From NCBI RefSeq assembly GCF_014207985.1, contig NZ_JACHMI010000001.1, positions 4,385,001 through 4,449,000 of the forward strand: a stretch of 64,000 nt of DNA, written 5' to 3'. This DNA is from Nonomuraea rubra. Lineage in GTDB: Bacteria > Actinomycetota > Actinomycetes > Streptosporangiales > Streptosporangiaceae. The notes below the pieces were generated by a model, which saw only the letters and a program-made list of their open reading frames with translations, had not been told where the DNA came from and did not search any database. The position numbers and the translations under genes were made by a program. The first letter of the stretch is position 1. Every line of letters begins with the position of its first letter. Of this stretch, positions 44,634 through 54,856 are shown one piece after another.

Positions 44634-45938
44634 GTGAAATGGCGTGCCGTGATCGCCGCTCTGCTGATGACACTCACCCTGGGGGCCGCCGGGGCCGTCC
44701 CCGGCCGGGACGCGTACGAGATCTGGCTGGTGGACCAGTCCGACAGCAACGGGCTCACCCACGGCGGCTACGTGCACGTCTACGACGGCGGCGAGGTCAC
44801 CAGGCGGCTGTCGGCCGCGCGCCCGGCCGCCGTGATCGACCTCGCGGGCGCCACGTCGTCCCTCTGCCTGGCCACCACCGGCAGGAACCCGGTCAGGCCG
44901 CACATGATCGTGTTCAACGGGACAGGGACGCACGCGGCGCTCGCCTTCGTCGCCAGCGGCCATGTCGTGATCTTCGACGCCGCCTCCCGCCGCCCGCTCG
45001 CCTGCGTCGAGACCGAGACGGGAGCGGGCGGCGCCCGCCAGGCCCACGCCCTGTGGCCCACCGGGGACGACCGCTACCTCGTCATCGCCAACCAGAACGG
45101 CAAGAAGCTGGAGCGCGTCCGCACCGACTACGCCTCCGGCACGTTCACCCAGGAGCCCGCGGCGACGCTCGACCTGGCCGGCTGCACCACACCGAGTGGC
45201 GCGCCCTGCCAGGCCCCCGAGCTGCGCCCCGACAACGCGCCGATCTGCCCGTTCATCGCCTCCGACAACGGCCCGGTCTTCGTCAGCCTGCGCGGCGGCG
45301 GCATGTTCGTCGTGGACTGGCGCGCCACGCCGATGGCGATCCTCGGCGAGTACGACGCCGCGCACGTGCCCGCCAACGGGTGCGGGTTCATCGAGGCGAA
45401 GGGCGCCGTCTTCGGCGACGGAGGCGGCGGCACCCCGGCCAACCTCGACCAGTTCAGCGTCTTCCGGGTGCCGCGCGGCGGCTACTCGGCCGCGAACCCG
45501 CCGAACACGCCCGCCGTCGAGCGGCTCTTCGACGACGACGCCCCGGAACGCGACGCGCACGGCACCGCCGCCGGCCCCCGCGAGCGGTACGTCTGGGTGG
45601 GGGACCGGGACGGCAACGTGGTGGAGGTCTTCGACGGGCGCACCGGGGCCCGGGTCAACACGGTGCCGCTGACGTCCCCGTACAGCGCCGACCCGACGGT
45701 GGACCTGTTCGCGTCCTCGCCCGACCACGGCTGGGTGTTCGCCTCGACCCGCGGCCCCACGCCGCTGTCCGGCGACCCGCACTCCTCCCACGGCACCGAC
45801 CCCGGCATGCTGATCGTGCGCATGACCGACGACGGGCGCTCGGGCGAGGTGCGGGGCCTGATCCCCATCACGAACGTGGACGCGGCCGGCGCCGAACGCG
45901 CAGACGCCCACGGCATCCGGGTACGGCCCGTCCACTGA
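44634..45938 (+). CDS. secreted beta-propeller-like protein of unknown function
   Basis: GTG 44634, with GGGAGG 8 bases before, gives 434 residues. A signal peptide (WRAVIAALLMTLTLGAAGAV, PG) precedes repeated blade-like strands such as AALAFVASGHVVIFDAASRR, RYLVIANQNGKKLERVRTDY, GGGMFVVDWRATPMAILGEY and RYVWVGDRDGNVVEVFDGRT, as in YVTN/WD-type seven-bladed propellers. Several His (GLTHGGY, HSSHGT, DAHGIR) and Cys residues suggest metal or disulfide sites. I recognise no specific enzyme. It is a single gene between the Acg-like gene and a convergent membrane protein. Confidence 0.65.
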   Translation: MKWRAVIAALLMTLTLGAAGAVPGRDAYEIWLVDQSDSNGLTHGGYVHVYDGGEVTRRLSAARPAAVIDLAGATSSLCLATTGRNPVRPHMIVFNGTGTHAALAFVASGHVVIFDAASRRPLACVETETGAGGARQAHALWPTGDDRYLVIANQNGKKLERVRTDYASGTFTQEPAATLDLAGCTTPSGAPCQAPELRPDNAPICPFIASDNGPVFVSLRGGGMFVVDWRATPMAILGEYDAAHVPANGCGFIEAKGAVFGDGGGGTPANLDQFSVFRVPRGGYSAANPPNTPAVERLFDDDAPERDAHGTAAGPRERYVWVGDRDGNVVEVFDGRTGARVNTVPLTSPYSADPTVDLFASSPDHGWVFASTRGPTPLSGDPHSSHGTDPGMLIVRMTDDGRSGEVRGLIPITNVDAAGAERADAHGIRVRPVH

Positions 45939-45963
45939 CACCCCGAGGCAGGCCGCGCGGGTA

Positions 45964-46344
45964 TCAGCCCTCGGCCTCGCGTTCGCCGAGGCCGGTCAGC
46001 TTCATCGCGACCTCCTCCGAGTAGACGGTGGTCCGCTTGAGCCGGGACCCGTCGGGGCGGGTCTCCACCTCGATGACCAGGACGATGCCCTGGATCTCCG
46101 TGCGGTGCCTGGTGCCGGACAACCAGGACCGCCAGCCGCCCACCCGGGTGACGACCGTCCTGCCGCTCCCGGCCGGGCGGGTCTCGACGGCGGCGGCGAC
46201 CGTACCGGAGACGAGGGTGAGCGCGAGCACGGACGCCCAGGCCCACGCGTTGTCGCGGAGGTCGGTGGCCACGTTGATGACGACGCCCAGCGTCGCGGCG
46301 ACGGCGGAGGTCAGCAGTGCCCGCGGCGAGAGGCGGGCGATCAC
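45964..46344 (-). CDS. two-helix membrane protein of unknown function
   Basis: GTG 46344 overlaps the stop of the TPR gene by GTGA and gives 126 residues. Two hydrophobic segments at about 8-25 and 33-52 (LLTSAVAATLGVVINVATDL, WASVLALTLVSGTVAAAV) are followed by a cytoplasmic tail with VEVETRPDGSRLKRTTVYSE. It is translationally coupled to the pseudokinase-TPR gene, so it probably works with it. I do not recognise a family. Confidence 0.65.
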   Translation of the reverse strand: MIARLSPRALLTSAVAATLGVVINVATDLRDNAWAWASVLALTLVSGTVAAAVETRPAGSGRTVVTRVGGWRSWLSGTRHRTEIQGIVLVIEVETRPDGSRLKRTTVYSEEVAMKLTGLGEREAEG

Positions 46345-48327
46345 CGCTCGCCTCCGCGCGCGCTCGCCGCGCCGGCCCTGGCCCGCCGCTCCAGCGGATG
46401 GCCGCGGCCCAGCGTGTCACCGGCCAGGCCGGCCACCTCGTCGAACAGCGCCAGCGCCGCCTCCCGGTCGCCGTCGCGCAGCAGCACGTAGCCGAGGTTC
46501 GTCGAGGTGCGCAGCGTGTCGGGATGGCCGGGCCCCAGCTCGCGCCGCTGCCGTCCGAGCACCAGGCGCAGCGACTCGGCGGCCCGGCCCGGCTCCTCGA
46601 TCGCGGCCGCGTTCGCGTGGATCGCCAGGACGTCACGGTGATGACGGCCGAGGACCCGTTCCACGCGGGGCAGCAGGTCGCGCAGCAACCGCAGCGCGCC
46701 CTCGGGGTCGCCCGCGTCGTCCAGCGCGACGGCCTGGTTGGCGCGGGCTCGCAGGGTCTGCGGATGGTCGGCGCCGAGGGCGCGTTCGGTGAGGTCGGCG
46801 ACCTCCAGCAGCTCGGCGGCGGGCCTGCTCGGCCTGGCCGAGGTCGCGCAGGACGGCGGCCAGGTCCGCCCGGGCGGTGAGCACCTCCGGGTGCGTGGCG
46901 CCGAACGCGGCGGTCAGGTGCGGCAGGAGGCCGTCGAGCACCCAGTGTGCCTCGCCCAGGTTGCCCTGCTCGCGGTGGGCGAGCGCGAGGTTGGCCCGCG
47001 CGATCAGCCGCCTCCTGCCCGTGGCGTGATCGGCCGCGAGGGACCAGGCGTCCAGTGCCGCGTCAGGCCGCCCCTGGTCCAGCAGCCTGCGCCCGCGCCT
47101 GGCCGCCCAGCGCGCGACGGACGCCGGCCGGTTCAGCCAGATGCGGCCCAGCCCCGCGGCCGTGGCCGTCCCGAGCGCGACGACCAGCACCGCCGTGGAC
47201 GACGGGCCGAACCACCGCAGGATCGCCGCGACGACGAGCGCCAGCGACACGACGACCGCGTCGGTCAGCAGCGAGGGGACGAGGCGGCGCGGCCGATCGC
47301 TCCGGGCAGCCGCCCAGGAGATGGACGGGCTGACGGGCATGGGGACGGAGCCCTGGTAGCCGTAGGCCGGCGGGGACTGCTGGTAGGGATACGGCTGGGG
47401 CGGATAGGGCTGGGATGGTTGGGTGGGATAGGGCTCGGGCGGATACGGCTGGGGCTGCTGGGCGGGATACGGCGGGGAGGCCGGCCGGGCCGAGGGCGGT
47501 CCGTAGGAGGGTGGGGCCTGCCCCTGGCCTTGCTGCGGCGGCCCTTCCTGGGCCATGAGCTCCAGCACGAGGCTGCCGGCCGTCGGCCGTTCGGCGGGGT
47601 TCCTGGCCAGCGCCCGCCTGACCAGATCACGCAGCGGCTCGGGCACGTGACGCAGTTCGGGCTCGCCGGACAGGATCCGATGCAGCACCGCCGGCAGCGG
47701 CTCGCTGCCGAAGGGGTATTCGCCGGACGCCGCGAACGCCACCACCGAGCCCCACGCGAACACGTCGGCGGCAGGCCCGACGTGCTCGCCGCCCACCTGT
47801 TCCGGAGCCAGGCACGACACCTCCATGGTGCCCGCGAGGGACCCTGTCGAGGTCACGGCCGCAGCCGCGGTGCTCGCGGCCAGCCCGAGGTCCGTCACGA
47901 CCGGCCCGTCCTGGGAGAGCACGACAGCGTGCGGGGTCAGGGCACGGTGCACCACCCCCGCGCCGTGGATCGTCCGCAACCCGATCGCGATGCCGGCCGC
48001 GAGCCTGCGCAGCTCCTCGCCGGAGAGCGGGCCGTGGAGGCTGACGGTCTCGTGGAGGGTGGGGCCCTCGACGTGGCGGGCGGCGAGGTATTCCAGGCCG
48101 CCGTCCTCTCCCGTGCCGACGACCGGGGCGACGCCGATCCCGGGAAGGTGATGGAGGTCGCGGGCGATCCCGCGGAACGCGTGCGATCCGGAAGGCACGA
48201 CGCGCACGGACACCGTCTCACCCGACGCCGTCACGCCAAGGTACTGGGAGGTGCTCAGCCGTCCGCGCAGCGTGATGTCGCCCAGGCTGCGCGGATCTCC
48301 TGGCTGCAGCGGTGCGGGATCGGGCAT
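46341..48327 (-). pseudogene. pseudokinase-TPR membrane protein interrupted by a +1 frameshift
   Basis: Reading from ATG 48327, a serine/threonine-kinase-like domain (1-265) is followed by a Pro/Tyr-rich linker (PYPPEPYPTQPSQPYPPQP), two membrane helices (about 360-405) and a TPR region. The TPR frame breaks near 46815-46824. Skipping one base there restores ELLEVADLTERALGADHPQT and carries on to GHPDTLRTSTNLGYVLLRDG and a stop at 46341, 661 residues in all. The kinase domain lacks catalytic residues: HRD is HRA (127-129), DFG is DLG and the ATP lysine position is Arg42, so it is a pseudokinase. Sequencing error or true inactivation cannot be told apart here. Confidence 0.8.
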
Positions 48328-48398
48328 GGCGGGCCCCTCGCAGGTCGTCCGTGCTCCTCAGGATGACATGCCGGGCCCGCCCGGGCCGGGGGTTCGGG

Positions 48399-49640
48399 TC
48401 AGGAGCGGGCCCACCGCTGGTTGGCGCCGCCCGTGCAGTCCCAGATCTGCAGCCGGGTGCCGTTGGCCGAGCTGACCCCTGTCGCGTCGAGACACCTGCC
48501 GGACTGCGGGTTGACGATCCGCCCGGTGCCCGCGTCGAACGTCCAGCGTTGCGCGCCCGTGCCGTTGCAGTCGTAGAGCTGCACCTGCGCGCCGTTCGCG
48601 GTGGCGCCGGCCGTCACGTCCATGCACTTGCCGAGCGCCCGGACGGAGCCGTCGGCGTTCCAGGACCAGCTCTGGGCGGCGGTGTCGTTGCAGTCCCAGA
48701 GCTGGACGGCGGTGCCGTTGGCGGGGTTGGCGCCGGCGACGTCCACGCACTTGCCGCCGTAGCCGGTGATCCGGCCGCCGGGGACGCTGGTGGGCGGGGC
48801 GTAGACGCGGACGTAGTCGACGGTCAGGGTCTGCGGGAACGTGGTGGTGGCGTCGGGGTAGCCGGGCCAGTGGCCGCCCACCGCCACGTTCATGATCATG
48901 AAGAACGGGTGGTCGAAGACCCACCGGTTGCCGCCCAGGTCGGACGGGGTGCGGCGCTGGTACTCGACGCCGTCGACGTACCAGATGATCAGGTTCGGCG
49001 ACCAGTCCACGGCGAAGGTGTGGAACGCGTCGGCGAACGGGCTGCCGATGGTGTAACCGGCGCCGATGCCGCCGGCGCCGGAGTAGCCGGGCCCGTGCAG
49101 AGTGCCGTGCACGGTGGTGGGCTCGCGGCCGATGTTCTCCATGATGTCGATCTCGCCGCTGTTGGGCCAGCCGACCGTCCCGATGTCGTTGCCGAGCATC
49201 CAGAACGCCGGCCAGATGCCCTGCCCGCGCGGCAGCTTCATGCGTGCCTCGAACCGGCCGTAGGCGCGGGTGAAGGTGGCGGAGGTGAGCAGGCGGGCCG
49301 AGGTGTACTGGCAGGTGCCGTAGTGGCACTGGTAGTTGGACGGGTTCTCGCGGCGGGCGGTGATCACCAGGTTGCCCGCGCCGTCCATGGCGGCGTTGCG
49401 GGTGCTGCTGGTGTAGTACTGCTGCTCGTTGTTGCCCCAGCCGCTGCCGCCGATGTCGAAGCGCCACTTCGACTGGTCGACGGCGCTGCCGGCGGCGCCG
49501 TTGAACTCGTCGGACCAGACCAGGGGGCCGGGGGCGGGAGCGGCGGCGGCGGTGCCGGCCATGGGGAAGACCATCGCGATGATCGCTGCGAGAGCGCTTC
49601 CGATGGCGAGCAACGTTCTGGAGCGGGGGGTGCGTGCCAT
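48399..49640 (-). CDS. secreted GH16 beta-glucanase with ricin-type carbohydrate-binding module
   Basis: ATG 49640 gives 413 residues with a signal peptide (RTLLAIGSALAAIIAMVFPM, AGTAAAA). The GH16 jelly roll (about 38-285) includes LVWSDEFNG, WGNNEQQYYTSS, GRFEARMKLPRGQGIWPAFW and the catalytic GEIDIMENIG with Glu163, Asp165 and Glu168. The C-terminal R-type lectin domain (CBM13-like) has three QxW repeats: QSWSW, QRWTF, QRWAR. It probably hydrolyses extracellular beta-1,3-(1,6-)glucans such as laminarin or fungal cell wall. A LacI-type palindrome overlapping a TTGACA box lies upstream. Confidence 0.94.
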   Translation of the reverse strand: MARTPRSRTLLAIGSALAAIIAMVFPMAGTAAAAPAPGPLVWSDEFNGAAGSAVDQSKWRFDIGGSGWGNNEQQYYTSSTRNAAMDGAGNLVITARRENPSNYQCHYGTCQYTSARLLTSATFTRAYGRFEARMKLPRGQGIWPAFWMLGNDIGTVGWPNSGEIDIMENIGREPTTVHGTLHGPGYSGAGGIGAGYTIGSPFADAFHTFAVDWSPNLIIWYVDGVEYQRRTPSDLGGNRWVFDHPFFMIMNVAVGGHWPGYPDATTTFPQTLTVDYVRVYAPPTSVPGGRITGYGGKCVDVAGANPANGTAVQLWDCNDTAAQSWSWNADGSVRALGKCMDVTAGATANGAQVQLYDCNGTGAQRWTFDAGTGRIVNPQSGRCLDATGVSSANGTRLQIWDCTGGANQRWARS

Positions 49641-49711
49641 GTGGGTTACCTCATCGGATCCATGGGGTGAGGGTTTACGGAAACACTCCGGCAACGTGAG
49701 CACACCTGTCA

Positions 49712-49725
49712 AGAGAGCGCTCTCT
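49712..49725. promoter_or_regulatory. LacI/CebR-type operator for GH16 gene
   Basis: AGAGAGCGCTCTCT is a perfect 14-bp palindrome that resembles the CebR box (TGGGAGCGCTCCCA). On the minus strand its edge overlaps TTGACA, a -35 box for the GH16 gene 70-85 bases downstream. The block CTGTCAAGA-S-AGCGCT-S-TC at 49706-49724 is shared with the GH92 upstream region. Confidence 0.7.
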
Positions 49726-49762
49726 CGCAATGGCCGGTGCCCGCAGATTTTTCGTCCGGACC

Positions 49763-49795
49763 TGTCACGAATCGGGGCGCTGTCCTGTCTCAGCG
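49763..49795 (+). promoter_or_regulatory. ECF-type promoter element A (for LtrA gene)
   Basis: TGTCAC at 49763-49768 and TGTCTCA at 49786-49792 are separated by 17 bases; GCTGTCCTGTCTCAGCG (49779-49795) recurs base for base at 60292-60308. The downstream start codon is 40 bases after the -10 element. Confidence 0.65.
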
Positions 49796-49831
49796 CCAGG
49801 ACCGCCTCACGCACGCGACAGGAGTGACAGC

Positions 49832-51067
49832 TTGCCACCAGCCACGATCCGCGTCCGCATCCGGATGCGGGCGCGTCCCATCGACGAGCCGAACCGCGTC
49901 GCCAGCCAGCTCGAGCTGCTGTTCGACCTCACGTTCGTGGTCGCGGTCGCGGCCGTCACCGCCCAGCTCGCCCACCAGATCGTCGACGGGCACGCGGCGG
50001 CCGGCATCATCCCGTTCCTCCAGGTCTTCTTCGCGATCTGGTGGGCGTGGATGAACTTCACCTGGTTCGCCTCGTCGTACGACACCGACGACGTCGCCTA
50101 CCGGGTGCTGACCATGGTGCAGATGGCCGGCGTGCTGGTGCTGGCGGCGGGCGTGCCGGCCGCGAGCGAGCACACCGACTACGGCTTCGTCACGCTGGGC
50201 TACGTCATCATGCGGATCGGGCTCGTCGCCCAGTGGCTGCGGGTCGCGTTCGAGGACCCGGCGCGCCGGCGTACCGCGCTGCGTTACGCGGGCGGCATCA
50301 CCGTCCTCACCGCGGGCTGGATGTACCACTCGTGGGTCGCGCCGCTGAGCATCGAGCTGCCGCTCTTCCTGCTCCTCGCGGCGCTGGAGCTGGCCGTGCC
50401 GCTGTGGGCGGAGCGGGCCGAGCCCACCACCTGGCACCCGCACCACATCGCCGAGCGTTACGGGCTGTTCACGATCATCCTGCTCGGGGAGAGCGTGCTC
50501 GCCGCGTCCAGGGGTGTCGCCAGGGCGCTCGAGGCGAGCGCGATCAGCAGCCCGTTCGTGATGATCGCCGTCTCCGGGCTCGTCGTGCTGTTCGCCCTGT
50601 GGTGGCTGTACTTCCTGGTGGAGGCCGGTGAAGGGCTCAGCGGGCGGCGAGATCGTTCCTACCGGTGGGGGTACGGCCACTACGGCATCTTCGCGGCCCT
50701 GGCCGCGCTCGGCGCCGGGCTGGAGGTCGCCGTCGAGCAGAGCGGGCACCACATCGCCGCCACCCCGCTCACCGTCGCCTACGCCGTCGCCATCCCCGTC
50801 GGGGTGTTCCTCCTGCTGCTCTGGATGGTGCACACGCCGATCGAGCCGGAGTCCGTCATCCATCCCGCCGTGATCTCGGGGTGCGCCGCCGTCGTCCTGG
50901 CGCTGCCGCTCGCCGTGCCGTGGATCGGCGTGCACGGGGTGGCCACGGCGATCGCGGTGACGTGCGTGCTGGCGGTCGCCGTCACGATCGCCTGGAGCTC
51001 CGGTCGCGAGGCGGCGCCGGGGGCCGGGGTCCGGCGGGTGCGGCTGCCGTTCAGGGCCGCTCCGTAG
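49832..51067 (+). CDS. low temperature requirement A (LtrA) family membrane protein
   Basis: TTG 49832 with GGAG 7 bases before gives 411 residues; ATG 49865 is an alternative. LtrA features: a conserved N-terminal RVASQLELLFDLTFVVAVAA, WWAWMNFTWFASSYDTDD near residue 65, HHIAERYGLFTIILLGESVL near residue 205, and about 11-12 membrane helices. The family was named from a Listeria cold-growth locus and its biochemical role is still unknown. A promoter of the TGTCAC/TGTCTCA ECF-type lies upstream. The next gene, the amino-acid permease, is 94 bases away. Confidence 0.88.
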   Translation: MPPATIRVRIRMRARPIDEPNRVASQLELLFDLTFVVAVAAVTAQLAHQIVDGHAAAGIIPFLQVFFAIWWAWMNFTWFASSYDTDDVAYRVLTMVQMAGVLVLAAGVPAASEHTDYGFVTLGYVIMRIGLVAQWLRVAFEDPARRRTALRYAGGITVLTAGWMYHSWVAPLSIELPLFLLLAALELAVPLWAERAEPTTWHPHHIAERYGLFTIILLGESVLAASRGVARALEASAISSPFVMIAVSGLVVLFALWWLYFLVEAGEGLSGRRDRSYRWGYGHYGIFAALAALGAGLEVAVEQSGHHIAATPLTVAYAVAIPVGVFLLLLWMVHTPIEPESVIHPAVISGCAAVVLALPLAVPWIGVHGVATAIAVTCVLAVAVTIAWSSGREAAPGAGVRRVRLPFRAAP

Positions 51068-51093
51068 GTCTTCGTACGGTCCCGGGCCTGCGC

Positions 51094-51123
51094 TGTCACG
51101 GACGCGGCGGCCGCCCGGTCCAA
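51094..51123 (+). promoter_or_regulatory. weaker ECF-type element D (before amino-acid permease)
   Basis: TGTCAC at 51094-51099 and GGTCCAA at 51117-51123, separated by 17 bases and 39 bases before the permease start. It lacks the GCTGTCC box seen in elements A-C. Confidence 0.35.
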
Positions 51124-51161
51124 GTGAGCGAAGTGATCCCCGTCCGCGACGAGAGAGGTGG

Positions 51162-52604
51162 ATGATGAGGGATTCCCGCGGCCGGACACCGGCCCCCTGG
51201 GCGGAGCCCCCAGACCGGGACACGGCCCCCGGCACACCGGAGGCGAGCAGCGCCCCGGCCCAGGCAGAACCCCTTGAAGCCGGTGCGGGGCGATTCGGGC
51301 TGGGGACGGCGTCGGCGCTGGTCGTCGGCTCCGTCATCGGGACCGGGGTGTTCGCGCTGCCGTCCGCCCTGGCCGTGTTCGGGCCGATCTCGCTGGTGGC
51401 GTTCGGGCTCGTCACGATCGGCGCGATCGCGCTGGCGCTGGCGTTCCGCGCTCTCGCGGAGCGGCTGCCCGGCGCCGGCGGCCCGTACGTCTACGCCCGC
51501 GAGGCGTTCGGCGAGTTCGCCGGCTTCCTCATCGCCTGGAGCTACTGGATCACCGCGTGGGCGGGGAACGCGGCGATCGTGGTGGCCTGGGTCGGCTACG
51601 TGGAGGTGTTCTGGAACACCGGGCACGAGGTGGGCTGGTCGATCGTCATCGCGCTGACGGGGCTGCTCCTGCCGGCGCTGGTCAACCTGATGGGGCTGCG
51701 GAGCTTCGCCGCGTTCCAGATCGTCGCGACGGTGCTGAAGTTCATCCCGCTGCTGTTCATGGCGACGATCGGCCTGCTGTTCGTCAACACGGCGAACTTC
51801 GGCGAGTTCAACGCCGGCGGCACCTCCTGGCTGGGCGCCATCAGCGCCGCGGGCGCCATCGCGCTGTTCAGCTACCTGGGCATCGAGACGGCGTCGGTCG
51901 CCGCGGCCAGGGTCCGCGACCCGAGGCGGAACGTCGGCCGGGCCACCGTGCTGGGCACCCTGGCCTGCGCCGCGGTCTACATCCTCGGCACCGTCACCGT
52001 CTTCGGCACCGTGCCGCACGCCGATCTCGTCGCCTCCACCGCGCCCTTCACCGACTCGGCCAACGCCATCTTCGGCGGCGAGTGGGCGGGGGCCACGGTC
52101 GCGGCGGCGGCCGTCGTGTCCGGCTTCGGGGCGCTGGTCGGCTGGACCCTGATCGTGGCCGAGATGCCGCGGGCGGCGGCGCGCGACGGGTTGTTCCCCG
52201 CCGCCTTCGCCCGGCAGACCAGGTCCGGGGTGCCCGCGTACGGCATCGTCGTGTCCACCCTGCTGGCCGCGGGCCTCACCGTCGTCAGCTACACCAGCTT
52301 CGAGCAGGTGTTCATCACCGTGGTGCTGCTGTCGGTGCTCACCTCGGTCGTGCCGTACCTGCTGGCCGCCGCGGCACAGCTGTACTGGCTGTGCACGGAG
52401 GGCAGGCGGCTGAAGGCCGGCCACCTGGTGCGCGACGTCACCGTCTCGGCGCTCGCGCTGGCGTTCGGGTTCTGGGCGCTGGCGGGCAGCGGCTACCAGG
52501 CCGTCTACTACGGCACGTTCTGCCTGCTGCTCGGCGTGCCCGTGTACGTGTGGGTGAAGGCCCGCCGCGGCGTCTACGGCCAGAGCCCGGCGGTGGCGCG
52601 ATGA
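51162..52604 (+). CDS. APC family amino-acid permease (arginine/ornithine antiporter-like)
   Basis: ATG 51162 (or 51165) after GAGAGAGGTGG gives 480 residues with 12 expected membrane helices. The APC signature is at helix 1: [20 protein letters not shown]. It also has [20 protein letters not shown] and the [20 protein letters not shown] segment on helix 6. The 40-residue N-terminal tail is Pro/Ala-rich. The stop overlaps the arcA start by ATGA, and the genes for the other deiminase pathway enzymes follow, so it most likely exchanges arginine for ornithine. Confidence 0.9.
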   Translation: MMRDSRGRTPAPWAEPPDRDTAPGTPEASSAPAQAEPLEAGAGRFGLGTASALVVGSVIGTGVFALPSALAVFGPISLVAFGLVTIGAIALALAFRALAERLPGAGGPYVYAREAFGEFAGFLIAWSYWITAWAGNAAIVVAWVGYVEVFWNTGHEVGWSIVIALTGLLLPALVNLMGLRSFAAFQIVATVLKFIPLLFMATIGLLFVNTANFGEFNAGGTSWLGAISAAGAIALFSYLGIETASVAAARVRDPRRNVGRATVLGTLACAAVYILGTVTVFGTVPHADLVASTAPFTDSANAIFGGEWAGATVAAAAVVSGFGALVGWTLIVAEMPRAAARDGLFPAAFARQTRSGVPAYGIVVSTLLAAGLTVVSYTSFEQVFITVVLLSVLTSVVPYLLAAAAQLYWLCTEGRRLKAGHLVRDVTVSALALAFGFWALAGSGYQAVYYGTFCLLLGVPVYVWVKARRGVYGQSPAVAR

Positions 52605-53857
52605 CCACGAGCCAGGACCTCACGCTGCGGGTCGGCATCCACTCCGAGATCGGCAGGCTGCGCGAGGTCGTCGTGCACCGGCCGGGGCTGGAGCTGGACC
52701 GGCTGACCCCGGACAACGCCGCCGAGCTGCTCTTCGACGACGTGCTGTGGGCGGACCGCGCCCGCCGCGAGCACGACGAGTTCGCCGAGGTGATGAGGAG
52801 CCACGGCGTACGGGTGCACCTGTTCGCCGAGCTCCTGGCGCAGGCGCTCGCGACGGACGCCGGCCGGAGCTTCGCCGTGGACCGCGTGTGCACCGACCAG
52901 CGGTTCGGCGCGGCCCTGGCCAGGGAGCTGCGCGCGCTGTTCCTCGACCTCGACCCGGCGCTGCTGGCCGGCTACCTGATCGGCGGGGTGGTGAAGTCGG
53001 ACCTCGGCCCGCTCGTCGGGCGCAGCGTGGCGTGGCAGAGCCTGGACGCCGACGACTTCGTGCTCACCCCGCTGCCCAACACGCTGTTCCAGCGGGACAA
53101 CGCGGCCTGGGTCGGGCGGGCCGTCGCCGTCAACCCGATGGCCAAGCCGGCCAGGAGCCGCGAGTCGATCAACACCAGGACCGTCTACCGGCACCACCCC
53201 CTGTTCGCCGGGGCGGGCTTCGAGATCGTCTACGGGGACGACGATCTCGACCACGCCCCGGCGACGCTGGAGGGCGGCGACATCCACGTCATCGGCGACG
53301 GCGTCGCCATGGTCGGGATGGGCGAGCGCACCACGCCGATGGGCATGGAGGCGCTGGCCAGGCGGCTCTTCGAGGGCGGTCACGCCCGCCGCGTCCTGGC
53401 CGTGGAGCTGCCCAAGGCCCGCTCCACGATGCACCTGGACACCGTGCTGACGATGGTCGACGTCGCCACCTTCGTCGCCTACCCCTACTTCGACCAGGCC
53501 GCCGCCCGCGTCTGGCTGCTCACCCCCGGCGGGGGCGTCCAGCAGCGGAAGGGGCTGGCCGCCGGCCTGAGCGAGGCGCTGGAGGACGACGGCGTCCGCA
53601 TCCTCACCGCGGCGGGCGACCGGCGCGAGGCCGAGCGGGAGCAGTGGAACGACGCCGACAACTTCCTGGCGATCGCCCCCGGAGTGGTGCTCGGCTACGA
53701 ACGGAACACCGCGACCAACGCCATGCTGCGCGAGCACGGCCTGGAGGTCATCCCGCTGGCCGGCAGCGAGCTGGGCCGCGGCCGAGGCGGCGCCCGCTGC
53801 ATGACCTGCCCGATCCTGCGTGACCCCGTCTCGCCCGCCCCGAAGGAACAGTCATGA
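52601..53857 (+). CDS. arcA: arginine deiminase
   Basis: The ATG overlaps the permease stop and gives 418 residues. It has [20 protein letters not shown] and the [10 protein letters not shown] and [20 protein letters not shown] blocks with the catalytic Asp, Glu and His. Cys400, in RCMTCPI near the C-terminus, is the nucleophile. It converts arginine to citrulline and ammonia, step one of the deiminase pathway. The gene is followed with a 4-bp overlap by the carbamoyltransferase. Confidence 0.95.
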   Translation: MTTSQDLTLRVGIHSEIGRLREVVVHRPGLELDRLTPDNAAELLFDDVLWADRARREHDEFAEVMRSHGVRVHLFAELLAQALATDAGRSFAVDRVCTDQRFGAALARELRALFLDLDPALLAGYLIGGVVKSDLGPLVGRSVAWQSLDADDFVLTPLPNTLFQRDNAAWVGRAVAVNPMAKPARSRESINTRTVYRHHPLFAGAGFEIVYGDDDLDHAPATLEGGDIHVIGDGVAMVGMGERTTPMGMEALARRLFEGGHARRVLAVELPKARSTMHLDTVLTMVDVATFVAYPYFDQAAARVWLLTPGGGVQQRKGLAAGLSEALEDDGVRILTAAGDRREAEREQWNDADNFLAIAPGVVLGYERNTATNAMLREHGLEVIPLAGSELGRGRGGARCMTCPILRDPVSPAPKEQS

Positions 53858-54855
53858 CATTCCCGACCGCGCCCGGCTCGCTGCTCACCCCGACCGGCCT
53901 GGGCCGCAGGGGCTTCCTGGCGCTGCTCGACCTCGCCGCGGAGCTGAAGGAGGCCAAGCGGGCCCGGCGCGAACGACCCGTGCTGACCGGCCGCAACATC
54001 GCCCTGGTCTTCGAGAAGAACTCCACCCGAACCCGGTGCGCGTTCGAGGTGGCCGCCTACGACCAGGGCGCCCACGTCACCTACCTCGGCCCGACGGGGT
54101 CGCACCTGGGCAGGGAGGAGAGCGTCGCGGACACCGCACGGGTGCTGGGCGCGCTCTACGACGGGATCGAGTTCCGCGGGTTCGCCCAGGAGACCGTCGA
54201 GGAGCTGGCCCGGCACGCCGGCGTACCGGTCTGGAACGGGCTCACCGACGAGTGGCACCCGACCCAGATGCTCGCCGACGTGCTCACCATGCGGGAGCAC
54301 CGGCCCGGCGACGTCGAGGCGATCAGCTGCTGCTTCGTCGGCGACGGGCGCGGCAACATCGCCCGCTCGCTGCTGGCCACCGGGGCCATGCTCGGCATGG
54401 ACGTACGCATCGCCGCCCCCGCCGAGCTGCTGCCACCGGAGGCGCTGGTGAAGGAGGCCAGGCACGCGGCCCTGTCCAGCGGCGCCCGCGTGACGGTCAC
54501 CAGCGACCCGGCGGCGGCGCTCGACGGCGCCGACTTCGTCTACACCGACGTGTGGGTCAGCATGGGCGAGGCCGAGGCCGAGTGGGACCGGCGCGTCCCG
54601 CTGCTCACGCCCTACCGGGTCACGGCGGAGCTGATGGCCGCCACCGGCCGTCCCGGCACCCGCTTCCTGCACTGCCTCCCCGCGGTGCACGACACCACCA
54701 CCGAGCTGGGGCGGCGGATCCACCAGAACTACGGGCTCGCCGGGGCCGAGGTCACCAACGAGGTGTTCACCTCCGCCGCCTCCGTGGTCTTCCAGCAGGC
54801 GGAGAACCGGATGCACACCATCAAGGCCCTGCTCGTCACGGCGCTGGGGGAGTGA
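53854..54855 (+). CDS. arcB: ornithine carbamoyltransferase (catabolic type)
   Basis: The ATG overlaps the arcA stop and gives 333 residues. Carbamoyl-phosphate binding appears as [17 protein letters not shown], ornithine binding as [15 protein letters not shown], and the active-site loop as [16 protein letters not shown]. It phosphorolyses citrulline to ornithine and carbamoyl phosphate in this pathway. Operon position, directly between arginine deiminase and carbamate kinase, supports the catabolic role over biosynthesis. It ends just before the carbamate kinase start. Confidence 0.93.
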   Translation: MTFPTAPGSLLTPTGLGRRGFLALLDLAAELKEAKRARRERPVLTGRNIALVFEKNSTRTRCAFEVAAYDQGAHVTYLGPTGSHLGREESVADTARVLGALYDGIEFRGFAQETVEELARHAGVPVWNGLTDEWHPTQMLADVLTMREHRPGDVEAISCCFVGDGRGNIARSLLATGAMLGMDVRIAAPAELLPPEALVKEARHAALSSGARVTVTSDPAAALDGADFVYTDVWVSMGEAEAEWDRRVPLLTPYRVTAELMAATGRPGTRFLHCLPAVHDTTTELGRRIHQNYGLAGAEVTNEVFTSAASVVFQQAENRMHTIKALLVTALGE

Positions 54856-54856
54856 G

